Shown one piece after another: positions 15,874 to 24,438 of a stretch of 64,000 nt of DNA. How positions within the stretch are numbered: position 1 is the first letter of the stretch; each line of letters opens with the position of its first letter. The position numbers were made by a program, and so were the translations under genes. The notes beneath the pieces are model-generated. The model saw only the letters and a program-made list of their open reading frames with translations, was not told where the DNA came from and made no database searches. This stretch comes from Chryseobacterium aahli (lineage in GTDB: Bacteria; Bacteroidota; Bacteroidia; Flavobacteriales; Weeksellaceae): contig NZ_JALDNB010000015.1 in assembly GCF_022699665.1 (NCBI RefSeq), forward strand, positions 1-64,000, read 5' to 3'.

Positions 15874-17039
15874 TCTCCTAATTTATAATCCAACGGCAAT
15901 AATTTTTCAATCTTATCTTTTGCAAATTCTCCCTGATTCGTCAACATTCCGGGATTTGAAGTATTTCCATCAGGATAAATTTCAAAAGTATCGTCTTCAG
16001 GATGTAGAAAAGAGGTCTGAATAATTGGAATCGTTGCTTTCACAAACTGCCCTTTTTTCAGTTCGTAAAAGTATCTTTTAAAATTAATCTGCATCATATA
16101 ATCATAATCCAAAAACAATTTGCCGTCTGTCTTTTTAGTATAATCAGATTCAGGAATCTGAGTTTTTGTGATGGCAATTTTGTAAGGAAGTTCATTTCTT
16201 TTTCTGTTACCAATATCCAGAATATCTTCCGGAACATTCAGTGTACCTTTTGATTTTAATGTTTTTGCAAAATCTTTCAATCTCTGCAACTCCTCTTCCG
16301 TTGGATATTTTGAGTTCGGAAACTTAGTAATCTGATTGACAATGAAACCTTCATCTGCAACTTTGTTCTCATACACACTTCTGAAAAAATGAGTCTGACT
16401 TCCGTCATAAGCATTCATCCTATTGAGTTTTACTTTATCATTGATTTTTGTTTCTTTGAAAAAACTGGTTCCCATAAATCGAGTCGTGTTTTCATCAAAA
16501 TTGGCAGAAAATTCTACCAAATTATAGTCAATCGTGTAGCCTAAATTTTTGTTTTCGATAATTAAAGTCTGCGGAGCTTTTACTTTTAGAATTTTATTTT
16601 CTTTATCGTATGAAAACTTCAGCGATCGTTGGTTCTTAATTCTTACATTCTGTTTGTCATAACCAATGAAAGAATCAAGAAAGAACTGAATATAATTTTT
16701 GTAAGCTGTTTCTGTATAAGGGACAATCCGTACTTCCTCAATTTCTTTAGCTTTAATTAAAACCACTTTTAAGGTCTTGTTTAAAACTTCCGAAGTATTG
16801 ATGGTAAATGTTTCGTAATCGTCCTTCTGAAAAACTAAACTGTTGTTATTCGAAGAAGGCAATTGAAGCGTAAAACTTCCGTCTGCTTCAGAAATTGTTC
16901 CCGTCTTTGTTCCGTCCAAATAAATATTGACGTTTGAAATAGGTTTCTCAATATCATTCACCACTTTTCCTTTAATCGTTTGAGCAATTGAAAGATAAAA
17001 CGGCAGAATAATTAATAAAAGGAATACTGTTTTTTTCAT
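15870..17039 (-). CDS. Secreted protein with carboxypeptidase-like regulatory domain
   Basis: A 389-aa exported protein. After the signal peptide (MKKTVFLLLIILPFYLSIAQ) comes a CarboxypepD_reg-like beta-sandwich (about 22-100: IKGKVVNDIEKPISNVNIYLDGTKTGTISEADGSFTLQLP), the fold also found at the front of SusC/TonB-dependent receptors. The remaining ~280 residues (FDSFIGYDKQNVRIKNQRSLKFSYDKENKILKVKAPQ...) show no plug or barrel, so this is not a receptor. Function is unknown; an envelope role, perhaps glycan- or protein-binding, is inferred. Start: ATG at 17039, not the TTG three codons upstream. Confidence 0.8.
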   Translation of the reverse strand: MKKTVFLLLIILPFYLSIAQTIKGKVVNDIEKPISNVNIYLDGTKTGTISEADGSFTLQLPSSNNNSLVFQKDDYETFTINTSEVLNKTLKVVLIKAKEIEEVRIVPYTETAYKNYIQFFLDSFIGYDKQNVRIKNQRSLKFSYDKENKILKVKAPQTLIIENKNLGYTIDYNLVEFSANFDENTTRFMGTSFFKETKINDKVKLNRMNAYDGSQTHFFRSVYENKVADEGFIVNQITKFPNSKYPTEEELQRLKDFAKTLKSKGTLNVPEDILDIGNRKRNELPYKIAITKTQIPESDYTKKTDGKLFLDYDYMMQINFKRYFYELKKGQFVKATIPIIQTSFLHPEDDTFEIYPDGNTSNPGMLTNQGEFAKDKIEKLLPLDYKLGD

Positions 17040-17220
17040 GGTAAACAATATTACTAAATTTATAGTGATAAAAAAAGAGGGTGAAATAAATTCTACTTGT
17101 TCTAAAATTTTAATAATTGAAAACTTTGTGAGCTTATTATAAGTAGAATGCCTCTGTGTAACTTAAAAGCAGTTAGCTGTTAAAAAATCTTTGCGCGCTT
17201 TGCGTTAAAATAAATCTGAC

Positions 17221-18048
17221 CTATCCAATCCTTACACTCGTCATGCTCAAAGACCCTGCAATCAGATCATCATTAAATAAAACCAAATCCTCAGACTGAT
17301 TTTTTAAACCTAAAGAATAAATTAGCGGTAAATAATGATCAGGTGTCGGAATCGCATATTGCAACGAAAGTCCCTGCTTTTGATAATCAATCAGATTCTG
17401 AAACTCTCCGTCCAGAAGCCAATTGTTGGTTTTTTCTCTAGCTTCAATAGCCCAATCCCAGCCGGCGCCAACGGTGTTGATGTTTTTCCAGTCGACCATT
17501 CTGAGGTTATGAACAATATTTCCGCTTCCTATAATCAAAATTCCTTTTTCTCTCAGTTTTTCCAATCTTTTAGCCAAGTCAAAATGATACTGCGGCGGTT
17601 TCGTATAATCAATACTCATCTGTATAACAGGAATATCCGCATTCGGATACATGTGTTTAATCACAGACCATGCTCCATGATCTAAACCCCAGTTATGATC
17701 TTCTTCCACGAAAACGGGAGAAAGAAGCGCTGCCGTTTCCTTTGCCAATTCGGGATTCCCCGGTGCTGGATATTGTACATCAAACAAAGCCTGCGGAAAA
17801 CCGCCAAAATCATGAATCGTTTTGGGCATATCCATTGCAGTGACTTTAGTTCCCTGTGTAAACCAGTGTGCAGAAATACACAGAATTGCATTGGGTTTCG
17901 GAATTTCTTTCGCCACATTTCTAAATCCCTGAACAAACTGATTTTCTTCAATAGCATTCATAGGCGATCCGTGACCAAGAAATAGAACGGGCATTTTCTG
18001 AGTATTTTTAAATTGATCGCTGATATTTTGTAAGTCGTTAAGTTGCAT
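17221..18048 (-). CDS. ygiD: YgiD/LigB-type extradiol dioxygenase
   Basis: A 275-aa member of the class III extradiol dioxygenase family, as in E. coli YgiD (4,5-DOPA extradiol dioxygenase). Metal-binding histidines are visible in VLFLGHGSPMNAI, ISAHWFTQG and GSGNIVHNLRMVDW, plus LDHGAWSVIKHMYP and the HYLPL segment near the C-terminus. It would open the ring of catechols such as L-DOPA; the physiological substrate in this organism is unknown. It is 75 bp downstream of yceI on the same strand but separated from it by a hairpin terminator. Confidence 0.92.
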   Translation of the reverse strand: MQLNDLQNISDQFKNTQKMPVLFLGHGSPMNAIEENQFVQGFRNVAKEIPKPNAILCISAHWFTQGTKVTAMDMPKTIHDFGGFPQALFDVQYPAPGNPELAKETAALLSPVFVEEDHNWGLDHGAWSVIKHMYPNADIPVIQMSIDYTKPPQYHFDLAKRLEKLREKGILIIGSGNIVHNLRMVDWKNINTVGAGWDWAIEAREKTNNWLLDGEFQNLIDYQKQGLSLQYAIPTPDHYLPLIYSLGLKNQSEDLVLFNDDLIAGSLSMTSVRIG

Positions 18049-18063
18049 GACCTGTATTTTTTA

Positions 18064-18103
18064 AAATAAAAAGATTCGGTGATTATAGCAAACCACCGAA
18101 TCT
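18064..18103 (-). terminator. Terminator of the yceI gene
   Basis: On the minus strand AGATTCGGTG / CACCGAATCT, a 10-bp stem, followed by TTTTTATTTT. It lies between yceI and ygiD. Confidence 0.85.
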
Positions 18104-18123
18104 CAAAAACTATATTTAATTTA

Positions 18124-18636
18124 CTATGCTTGCTTTACAAACTGCAGTTCACCTGCCACTTTCACATCTTCACCTACCATTACGCCACCTGCTTCAAGAG
18201 CTGCATTCCAGTTCAATCCGAATTCTTTTCTGTTGATTTTCCCTTCAAAAGAAAAACCAGCTTTTGTATTTCCCCAAGGGTCTACATTGATTCCTCCGAA
18301 CTCAACATCCAAAGTAATAGGCTTTGTAATACCGTTCACGGTAAGATTTCCTGTTACAGAATTGTTTAAAGCATCAGATTCGAAAGTAATTGTAGGATTA
18401 GCTTCTACGTTGAAGAATTCTGCAGATTTCAGGTGATTATCTCTGTCTGTATTGTGTGTAGAGATAGAATCTGTCTGAATCGTAGCGGTAGTTTTTGCGT
18501 TCGCAAAAGTATCGTCTTCCGCATCGATTTCTGCAGTAAAGTTGGTGAAGTTACCTTTGATGTTTGAAATCATCATGTGTTTTACTTTAAAAGTAATTTC
18601 ACTGTGCGCTGGGTCTAAATTCCATTTTGTAGCCAT
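18124..18636 (-). CDS. YceI family protein
   Basis: A 170-aa YceI/polyisoprenoid-binding-like lipocalin-fold protein. Recognisable features are the N-terminal WNLDPAHSEITFKVKHMMIS, the DNHLKSAEFFNVEANPTITF core and GNLTVNGITKPITLDVEF. There is no signal peptide, so unlike E. coli YceI it appears cytoplasmic. YceI proteins bind long isoprenoid-type lipids and are often induced by stress. A TAGATTTG promoter box lies 30 bp upstream. Confidence 0.93.
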   Translation of the reverse strand: MATKWNLDPAHSEITFKVKHMMISNIKGNFTNFTAEIDAEDDTFANAKTTATIQTDSISTHNTDRDNHLKSAEFFNVEANPTITFESDALNNSVTGNLTVNGITKPITLDVEFGGINVDPWGNTKAGFSFEGKINRKEFGLNWNAALEAGGVMVGEDVKVAGELQFVKQA

Positions 18637-18665
18637 TGTATTTATTTTTTTTGTTATTTATAATG

Positions 18666-18673
18666 CAAATCTA
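18666..18673 (-). promoter_or_regulatory. -7 box TAGATTTG of yceI
   Basis: Perfect TAnnTTTG on the minus strand, 29 bp before the ATG at 18636. Confidence 0.6.
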
Positions 18674-18792
18674 CACCAAGAACAATCTCCGATTCATTGA
18701 TTTAGGATAAGAAATGAGATTTACTATAAATTTAACAAGAATTTTAGATTAGTTCATTACTTATTGCTAATTTCTCATTACTATTATTTGGG

Positions 18793-18880
18793 GGAGCTTC
18801 ATCCCGCTATCCACTCATACTCCTTGCGCCAATGCTTTTCCCAACGCCTGCTGTGGGGTAACCGTTGCTATCGGGGCTAG
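18793..18880 (+). repeat. Dispersed TAGCCC...GCTCC element, copy 2
   Basis: 88 nt from GGAGCTTCATCC to CGGGGCTAG. It shares its ends with the copies at 716-802 (opposite orientation) and 51613-51709. The inner part is closest to the 51613 copy (CTATCCACTCATACTCCT and CTGTGGGGTAACCGTT). Confidence 0.75.
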
Positions 18881-18952
18881 GGCAGTGGTTTGTGAATTGA
18901 GATTGAGTGTGAAAAATTAACGATTGGATATTCATTTTAGAATGCGCATTTG

Positions 18953-19013
18953 AAAACCGCACCGGCAAAAATTCTTTCAGAATTTTTGCCTCCCCTCCAG
19001 TGGATGGAAATTT
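18953..19013. repeat. Paired-hairpin repeat, copy 1
   Basis: Shares about 60 nt with 51709-51769. Here the first hairpin GGCAAAAATTCT-ttc-AGAATTTTTGCC is perfect (12 bp), while the second (CCCCTCC...GGATGG) has decayed. In the other copy the reverse is true. Confidence 0.7.
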
Positions 19014-19048
19014 TCTTAGTACAAATATTTGACTTTATGAAAATGTTT

Positions 19049-19888
19049 TTAGATTTTAGAGTTCTTATTTAGTATTTTTTCTATTGCATCATCAATGTTT
19101 CCAAGTGGATTGATAGGCGAATTAATCCATTCAGGGTTATTAAAACCGTTAGCAGCCATCCAATTTCTCATTAATTTCAATTTGTCAATCTGGGAGGTAT
19201 TACTTTTATTGATAAAGAGACTAAAATAGGCAATATCGAGTCTCACATCTACATTCTCAATAATGCAGAACATATCTAGTAGAAAATTCCCTCCGTAGGA
19301 AATCATATTTCTATTTAAACTTCGGGTAAAAGTACTGTCAAATCCATAGCCAATTGACTCTAACACAATGTTTCTTTGATCTTCCGTCCAATGTAAAATA
19401 TCAGTTTTTAATTCTTCCCAATCATTTTCGGTGAAATTATTTAAAATATTCTGTATCTGTTCACTTCCACCACCCAAAGACCAATAATCACTGTCAGTAT
19501 ATTCTTCTTTTAAAATTAGATTGTGAATGGATAAAATTTTAAAATTCTTACTTTTGGTTGTAGAATGTATTTTATAATTTTTCTGCCATTTCTTTACTTC
19601 GGGATGCCTAAAACCTTCAGGAAGCTGACCATAGATTTTCATTGCGATTATTCTTTTATCATTATCATATGGTGTTATGAATTTTCCGTCAAGTCCGTAG
19701 GCAAGGCAGTCTGTAAGAATATTCTGTTCGGTTACACCCCAATGAATAACATCATGGTAAATTTTTGAAAATTCAGAATAATTCATTTTAATAAGATGAT
19801 TGTGTAAGGTAAATCCTCCTTCATTTTCCCAAAAATGAAGATCTCTGTTTCTATTATTGACAATATATTCGTAGATAGTTTTATTCAT
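19049..19888 (-). CDS. Unknown cytoplasmic protein with an internal duplication
   Basis: Not recognised. It is 279 aa with no signal peptide or membrane helix. The protein contains two similar halves: around 38-72 (FSKIYHDVIHWGVTEQNIL followed by DCLAYGLDGKF) and around 153-190 (WEELKTDILHWTEDQRNIV followed by ESIGYGFDSTF), which share D-I/V-HW-EQN/RNI-L-YG-D-F. A C-terminal helical part mentions DIAYFSLFIN. Such helical, tryptophan-rich duplicated proteins include bacterial immunity proteins, but nothing here proves that. ATG at 19888 is preferred over the adjacent TTG. It is flanked upstream by the S9 peptidase and downstream by dispersed repeats. Confidence 0.6.
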   Translation of the reverse strand: MNKTIYEYIVNNRNRDLHFWENEGGFTLHNHLIKMNYSEFSKIYHDVIHWGVTEQNILTDCLAYGLDGKFITPYDNDKRIIAMKIYGQLPEGFRHPEVKKWQKNYKIHSTTKSKNFKILSIHNLILKEEYTDSDYWSLGGGSEQIQNILNNFTENDWEELKTDILHWTEDQRNIVLESIGYGFDSTFTRSLNRNMISYGGNFLLDMFCIIENVDVRLDIAYFSLFINKSNTSQIDKLKLMRNWMAANGFNNPEWINSPINPLGNIDDAIEKILNKNSKI

Positions 19889-20010
19889 CAAGTTTATCTT
19901 AAGTTTTTATTTGAATTCACAAACTAATTTACCTAAGAATTTTCTGAAAACATTCTTAAAAATAAGTAATGTTTTATTTTAACATTTTTTAACGGTTGGG
20001 TTTTATTTCT

Positions 20011-20018
20011 TACTTTTG
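20011..20018 (+). promoter_or_regulatory. -7 box TACTTTTG of the S9 peptidase gene
   Basis: Perfect TAnnTTTG, 19 bp before the ATG at 20038. Confidence 0.6.
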
Positions 20019-20037
20019 ACAGATTCAATTTTATACA

Positions 20038-22179
20038 ATGCAATTACATAAATTTTCTTTATTGATGGTTGTTTTGGGCGGAACTGCTTTTGCACAGACC
20101 CAAAAGTTTACCATGGCAGAAGCCGTCAACGGAATGCGAAGCAATCTGGCGGTAAAAAACATCTCCCAGTTTTCATGGTCTGCTGATAACAAATCATACA
20201 TTCAGGCAGTGAAAGGCGGATATCTGTTGACAGATCTGAAAACCAGCAAACAAGATACTTTGATTTCTTTATATCAATTAAATAAAAGTTTCGCAGACAA
20301 AAAGCTGAAAGGTCTTCCACCGGTAAAGTTCACGAGTAATTCAAACGCTTATTTCTCAGCCAACAATCAGATGTATTGGGTGGAGAAATCAGGAAACGAC
20401 TGGAAAGTAAAGCGTTCTGCAGCATTGGGAGATAATCCTTCTACTATGAAAACGCTTGCTGATAATCAGACTTTAGTCTATACAAAAGGCAATAATTTAT
20501 TCATTAACAAAAACGGAAAAGAAGTTGCGGTAACGAATGATACCAACGAAAATATCCTAAACGGAGCTTCTAATGTCCACAGAAACGAATTCGGAATCGA
20601 CAGCGGAATTTTCCCTTCTCCAAATTCTGAAAATGTTGCGTTTTACAGAATGGATCAGACGATGGTTGCAGATTATCCAATTATCGACTGGTCTGTAACT
20701 CCGGCGGTAAATACGAACATCAAATATCCAATGGCAGGAAAAACTTCTCACGAAGTAACGCTTGGAGTGTATAATATTAAAAATGAATCAACGACTTTCC
20801 TGAAAATTGAAGGTGAAAAAGATCAATATCTAACCGCAATTACCTGGAGTCCGGATTCTAAATTTATATTTGTGGGAGTTCTCAACAGAGGTCAAAATCA
20901 TTTAAAAATGAATCAGTACGACGCTGTGACTGGAAATTTGGTGAAAACTTTATTCGAAGAAACCGACAGCAAATATGTAGAGCCACAGCATCCTTTAATA
21001 TTCTTCCCAAATTCTAATACCGATTTTATCTGGCAAAGTCAGAGAACGGGTTACAATCACTTATTCCATTACAGTTTAGAAAAAGGTTTGATTGCTCAAA
21101 TGACAAAGGGAGATTGGCTGGTTACCGATATTTTAGGCTTTAATGAAAAGAAAAAAGAAATCTATTATGTTTCTACTCAGGAAAGTCCTACCGAAAGACA
21201 TTTATACAGAATCAACTGGGCGACTTTCAAGACGCAGAAATTAGATAATGCAGAAGGAATGCACACGGCAGTTTTGAGCAGCGACGGAAATCATTTGTTT
21301 GACTCTTACAGCAATACAAATACACCGAGAGTTGCGAATATCATCAATACGACGACATTAAAATCAACGAATCTTCTGACCTCAGAAAATCCGTTGAAAA
21401 ACTACCAGCGTCCTGAAATTAAAAATATCAATCTAAAAGCTGATGACGGAACTTTACTGTACGGAAAAATCATTCTTCCGACCAATTTTGATCCTAATAA
21501 AAAATACCCTGTTATCGTTTATCTGTACAATGGTCCACATTTGCAGTTGATTACCAACAGTTTTCCGGCTTCAGGAAATCTTTGGTACGAATACATGGCA
21601 CAAAACGGCTACATTATTTTCACTATGGATGGTAGGGGTTCTTCAAACCGTGGGATGAAATTTGAGCAGGCAGTTTTCAGAAATCTTGGAACAACTGAGA
21701 TGAACGATCAGTTGCAGGGTGTAAAATATCTAAAATCACTTCCTTACGTAGATTCTGAGAGATTAGGGATTCACGGATGGAGCTTTGGTGGTTTCATGAC
21801 GACAAGTTTTATGCTTCGTCAGCCTGATGTTTTCAAGGTCGGTGTTGCGGGTGGTCCGGTAATCGACTGGAGCATGTACGAAATTATGTATGGCGAAAGA
21901 TATATGGATTCTCCACAGGAAAACCCTCAAGGATATGCTGCTTCTAATCTTTTGGATAAGGTTCAGAATTTAAAAGGGAAACTACTGATGATTCACGGTG
22001 CGCAGGACGATGTAGTAGTTTGGCAACATTCGATGAAGTTCATCAAGTCTGCGGTTGATAACGGAGTACAGTTAGATTATTTCGTATATCCAGGACATCC
22101 GCACAACGTGATCGGAAAAGACAGAGTACATCTGATGCAGAAAGTGACTGATTATTTTGATCAGAATCTGAAGAAATAA
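20038..22179 (+). CDS. S9 family (DPP-IV-like) peptidase
   Basis: A 713-aa exported prolyl oligopeptidase-family enzyme with a signal peptide (MQLHKFSLLMVVLGGTAFAQ). The N-terminal beta-propeller (about 30-460, the DPPIV_N domain) is followed by an alpha/beta-hydrolase domain. The triad fits Ser582 in GWSFGGF, Asp657 in HGAQDDVVVW and His689 in PGHPHNV. It is expected to remove X-Pro or related dipeptides from peptides in the periplasm, as part of the amino-acid-from-protein lifestyle common in Chryseobacterium. The acyltransferase gene starts 20 bp downstream, so co-transcription is likely but a functional link is not obvious. Confidence 0.94.
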   Translation: MQLHKFSLLMVVLGGTAFAQTQKFTMAEAVNGMRSNLAVKNISQFSWSADNKSYIQAVKGGYLLTDLKTSKQDTLISLYQLNKSFADKKLKGLPPVKFTSNSNAYFSANNQMYWVEKSGNDWKVKRSAALGDNPSTMKTLADNQTLVYTKGNNLFINKNGKEVAVTNDTNENILNGASNVHRNEFGIDSGIFPSPNSENVAFYRMDQTMVADYPIIDWSVTPAVNTNIKYPMAGKTSHEVTLGVYNIKNESTTFLKIEGEKDQYLTAITWSPDSKFIFVGVLNRGQNHLKMNQYDAVTGNLVKTLFEETDSKYVEPQHPLIFFPNSNTDFIWQSQRTGYNHLFHYSLEKGLIAQMTKGDWLVTDILGFNEKKKEIYYVSTQESPTERHLYRINWATFKTQKLDNAEGMHTAVLSSDGNHLFDSYSNTNTPRVANIINTTTLKSTNLLTSENPLKNYQRPEIKNINLKADDGTLLYGKIILPTNFDPNKKYPVIVYLYNGPHLQLITNSFPASGNLWYEYMAQNGYIIFTMDGRGSSNRGMKFEQAVFRNLGTTEMNDQLQGVKYLKSLPYVDSERLGIHGWSFGGFMTTSFMLRQPDVFKVGVAGGPVIDWSMYEIMYGERYMDSPQENPQGYAASNLLDKVQNLKGKLLMIHGAQDDVVVWQHSMKFIKSAVDNGVQLDYFVYPGHPHNVIGKDRVHLMQKVTDYFDQNLKK

Positions 22180-22199
22180 ACTTCTCGATATAGCATAAT

Positions 22200-23270
22200 A
22201 TGAACTTTATAAAAACAGATAGAGTACACTTTCATACTTTTGATTCGTTAAGATTTCTATCTTTTTTATTAGTTTTCTTACATCATTCCCTCATGCCAGA
22301 AGAAAATTTTCTACATTATTTTTCAAGGGCAGGAGGGATTGGTGTTTCCTTTTTCTTTGTTTTGAGTGGCTTTTTAATCACATATATTCTGATTCTTGAA
22401 AAGCTTAACAACAATAACAGGGTTCCTCTGAAAAAATTTTTTAAAAGAAGGATTTTAAGAATCTGGCCACTTTATTATGCCATGGTTCTTTTTGCTTTTT
22501 GCACACCTTTTATCATTAAATTTTTACATCTCCCATCGTCCAACGAAGGTTACGAACCCAACTGGTTCTTCACCCTTACTTTTTTAGAGAATTATGTGAT
22601 GATGTATAAAAATAACTTCCCGAATGTCTCGCCACTGCGGGTAATGTGGTCATTGTGCATTGAGGAGCATTTTTACATTATTTGGGGTTTGGTATTCTAT
22701 TTTATTTCGCTTAAAAATATTCCGAAACTTATCATAATAAGTGTTGCAACAAGCTTTGTTTTTAAAATAATATACAGTATTTATGATATTTCTACTACAG
22801 ATATTCTTACTAACATAGATATGTTTGCATTCGGGGCGATACCGGCATATTTGTTTGTTTTCCACAAAGATTTCATTAGCAAAGTAGAACAGATACCTGC
22901 TATTTATAAATACTGTTTTTCAATGTTTGTACTTTTAATAATTGCTTTAATATCAAACCATTTGATATCTTTGGAAGCAAAATTAAATTCTGTCATTTTC
23001 GGAATACTTTTCTCGGTTCTCATCCTATTTACCCTTGGCGAAAAAAATGCATTCAAAATATCAGACCAAAGTATTTTGGCTTGGCTTGGGAAATATACTT
23101 ACGGATTATATCTCATTCACACTATTTGTATCAATTTCTTTAATAAAATAGGAAGCAATTATACTCTAAATTGGTACACAATTATAATTCTGTCGTTTAT
23201 TACAACTGTGTTTCTTTCCTTTCTTTCATACCATCTTTTTGAGAAACAATTTTTAAAGCTTAAAAAATAA
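22200..23270 (+). CDS. Acyltransferase-3 family membrane acyltransferase
   Basis: A 356-aa integral membrane protein with about ten helices, of the OafA/YrhL acyltransferase-3 family. The family opening is seen at FDSLRFLSFLLVFLHHS, with the catalytic-type histidine, then GGIGVSFFFVLSGFLITY and KKFFKRRILRIWPLYY. These enzymes O-acetylate sugars of LPS, exopolysaccharide or peptidoglycan. The acceptor is unknown. There is no SGNH domain. It follows the S9 peptidase by 20 bp. Confidence 0.9.
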   Translation: MNFIKTDRVHFHTFDSLRFLSFLLVFLHHSLMPEENFLHYFSRAGGIGVSFFFVLSGFLITYILILEKLNNNNRVPLKKFFKRRILRIWPLYYAMVLFAFCTPFIIKFLHLPSSNEGYEPNWFFTLTFLENYVMMYKNNFPNVSPLRVMWSLCIEEHFYIIWGLVFYFISLKNIPKLIIISVATSFVFKIIYSIYDISTTDILTNIDMFAFGAIPAYLFVFHKDFISKVEQIPAIYKYCFSMFVLLIIALISNHLISLEAKLNSVIFGILFSVLILFTLGEKNAFKISDQSILAWLGKYTYGLYLIHTICINFFNKIGSNYTLNWYTIIILSFITTVFLSFLSYHLFEKQFLKLKK

Positions 23271-23334
23271 TTTAGGCTCAATTTCATCCATCTCTTTCTT
23301 ACCAAACATCAACGTTTTTAATCATTCATTACCC

Positions 23335-23342
23335 TAATTTTG
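23335..23342 (+). promoter_or_regulatory. -7 box TAATTTTG of the LLM oxidoreductase gene
   Basis: Perfect TAnnTTTG, 19 bp before the ATG at 23362. Confidence 0.6.
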
Positions 23343-23361
23343 TCTTATAAATATCAACAAT

Positions 23362-24381
23362 ATGGAATTAGGAATAGGAATGTTTGGCGACTTAGCATTT
23401 GACCAGACCACCGGAAAATATAGAGATGCGGGAATCAAAATAAGAGAAATTCTTGAGCAGGTAAAATTAATGGATGAGGTAGGAATCGATGTCTTCGCAA
23501 TGGGAGAGCATCATCGAGCAGATTACGCAGTTTCTTCACCCGAAATCGTTTTGGCTGCTGCAGCAAGTATTACAAAAAATATAAAATTGGCGAGTGGTGT
23601 AACAGTTCTAAGTTCGTCCGAACCAGTAAAAGTATATGAAGATTTTTCAACCTTAGATTTAATCTCAGACGGAAGAGCTGAAATATATGTAGGCCGTGGA
23701 AGTTTCATCGAATCTTTCCCATTATATGGGTATTCTTTAAATGATTACGAAGAGTTGTTTGACGAAAAATTAGAATTATTATTAAAAATAAATTCGGAAG
23801 AAAACGTTTCGTGGTCGGGAAAATTGCGTGCGCCAATGCAGAATCAAACCGTTTATCCAAGAGCGAAAAATAACGGAAAACTTCCGATCTGGAGAGCCGT
23901 TGGCGGAACTCCACAATCTGTTTTAAGTGCGGCACAATTGGGAATGCCTTTAGTTGTGGCAATCATTGGCGGAATGCCGATTCAGTTTAAAAATCTAATC
24001 GAATTTTATAAGCAGGAATACCGTAAAGCAGGTCATGATGAATCTGAAATGCAGATTGCCATTCATTCTCATACTTTTGTAAGTGAAGATGAAAATGTGA
24101 TTGAAGGATATTTCGACACTTACAAATCTCAGATGGACAGAATAGGAAAATCCCGAGGCTGGGCACCGTACACAAAAATGCAGTACGATGGTGGAAAAGC
24201 CAGAGAAGGTGCTTTATTTATTGGGAATGCAGATCATGTTGCTGATAAAATAAACTACATGAAAGAAATTTTCGGGATTACAAGATTTATCGGTCACATG
24301 GATGTAGGAGATCCTGCTCACGATATCATGATGAAATCTATTGAATTGTTTGGCGAAAAAGTTGCCCCAAAAGTAAGATAA
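23362..24381 (+). CDS. LLM-class flavin-dependent oxidoreductase
   Basis: A 339-aa luciferase-like monooxygenase (TIM barrel). Family features: MELGIGMFGD start, VFAMGEHHRADYAVSSPEIVLAAAAS, ASGVTVLSSSEPVKVYEDFSTLD and LISDGRAEIYVGRGSF. It probably uses FMNH2 supplied by a separate reductase. The reaction is not predictable. It is monocistronic with a strong terminator. Confidence 0.92.
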   Translation: MELGIGMFGDLAFDQTTGKYRDAGIKIREILEQVKLMDEVGIDVFAMGEHHRADYAVSSPEIVLAAAASITKNIKLASGVTVLSSSEPVKVYEDFSTLDLISDGRAEIYVGRGSFIESFPLYGYSLNDYEELFDEKLELLLKINSEENVSWSGKLRAPMQNQTVYPRAKNNGKLPIWRAVGGTPQSVLSAAQLGMPLVVAIIGGMPIQFKNLIEFYKQEYRKAGHDESEMQIAIHSHTFVSEDENVIEGYFDTYKSQMDRIGKSRGWAPYTKMQYDGGKAREGALFIGNADHVADKINYMKEIFGITRFIGHMDVGDPAHDIMMKSIELFGEKVAPKVR

Positions 24382-24400
24382 TATATAAGATACTAAAGCT

Positions 24401-24437
24401 AACCCTTTCAGCATTTCAAACGCCGAAAGGGTTTTTT
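24401..24437 (+). terminator. Terminator of the LLM oxidoreductase gene
   Basis: AACCCTTTC (24401-24409) / GAAAGGGTT (24425-24433), with GC/GC pairing inside the loop region, then a T run. It abuts the 3' end of sbcC. Confidence 0.9.
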
Positions 24438-24438
24438 G

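Larger units (their letters stand above)
18637..19048. other. Repeat-bearing intergenic region
   Basis: About 410 bp between two minus-strand genes. It holds the yceI promoter (18666), dispersed element copy 2 (18793-18880) and the paired-hairpin element (18953-19013). I see no ORF worth calling. Confidence 0.6.

Noticed and set aside
18079..18369. Plus-strand ORF opposite yceI
   Set aside because: Antisense to a clear YceI gene; no supporting context.
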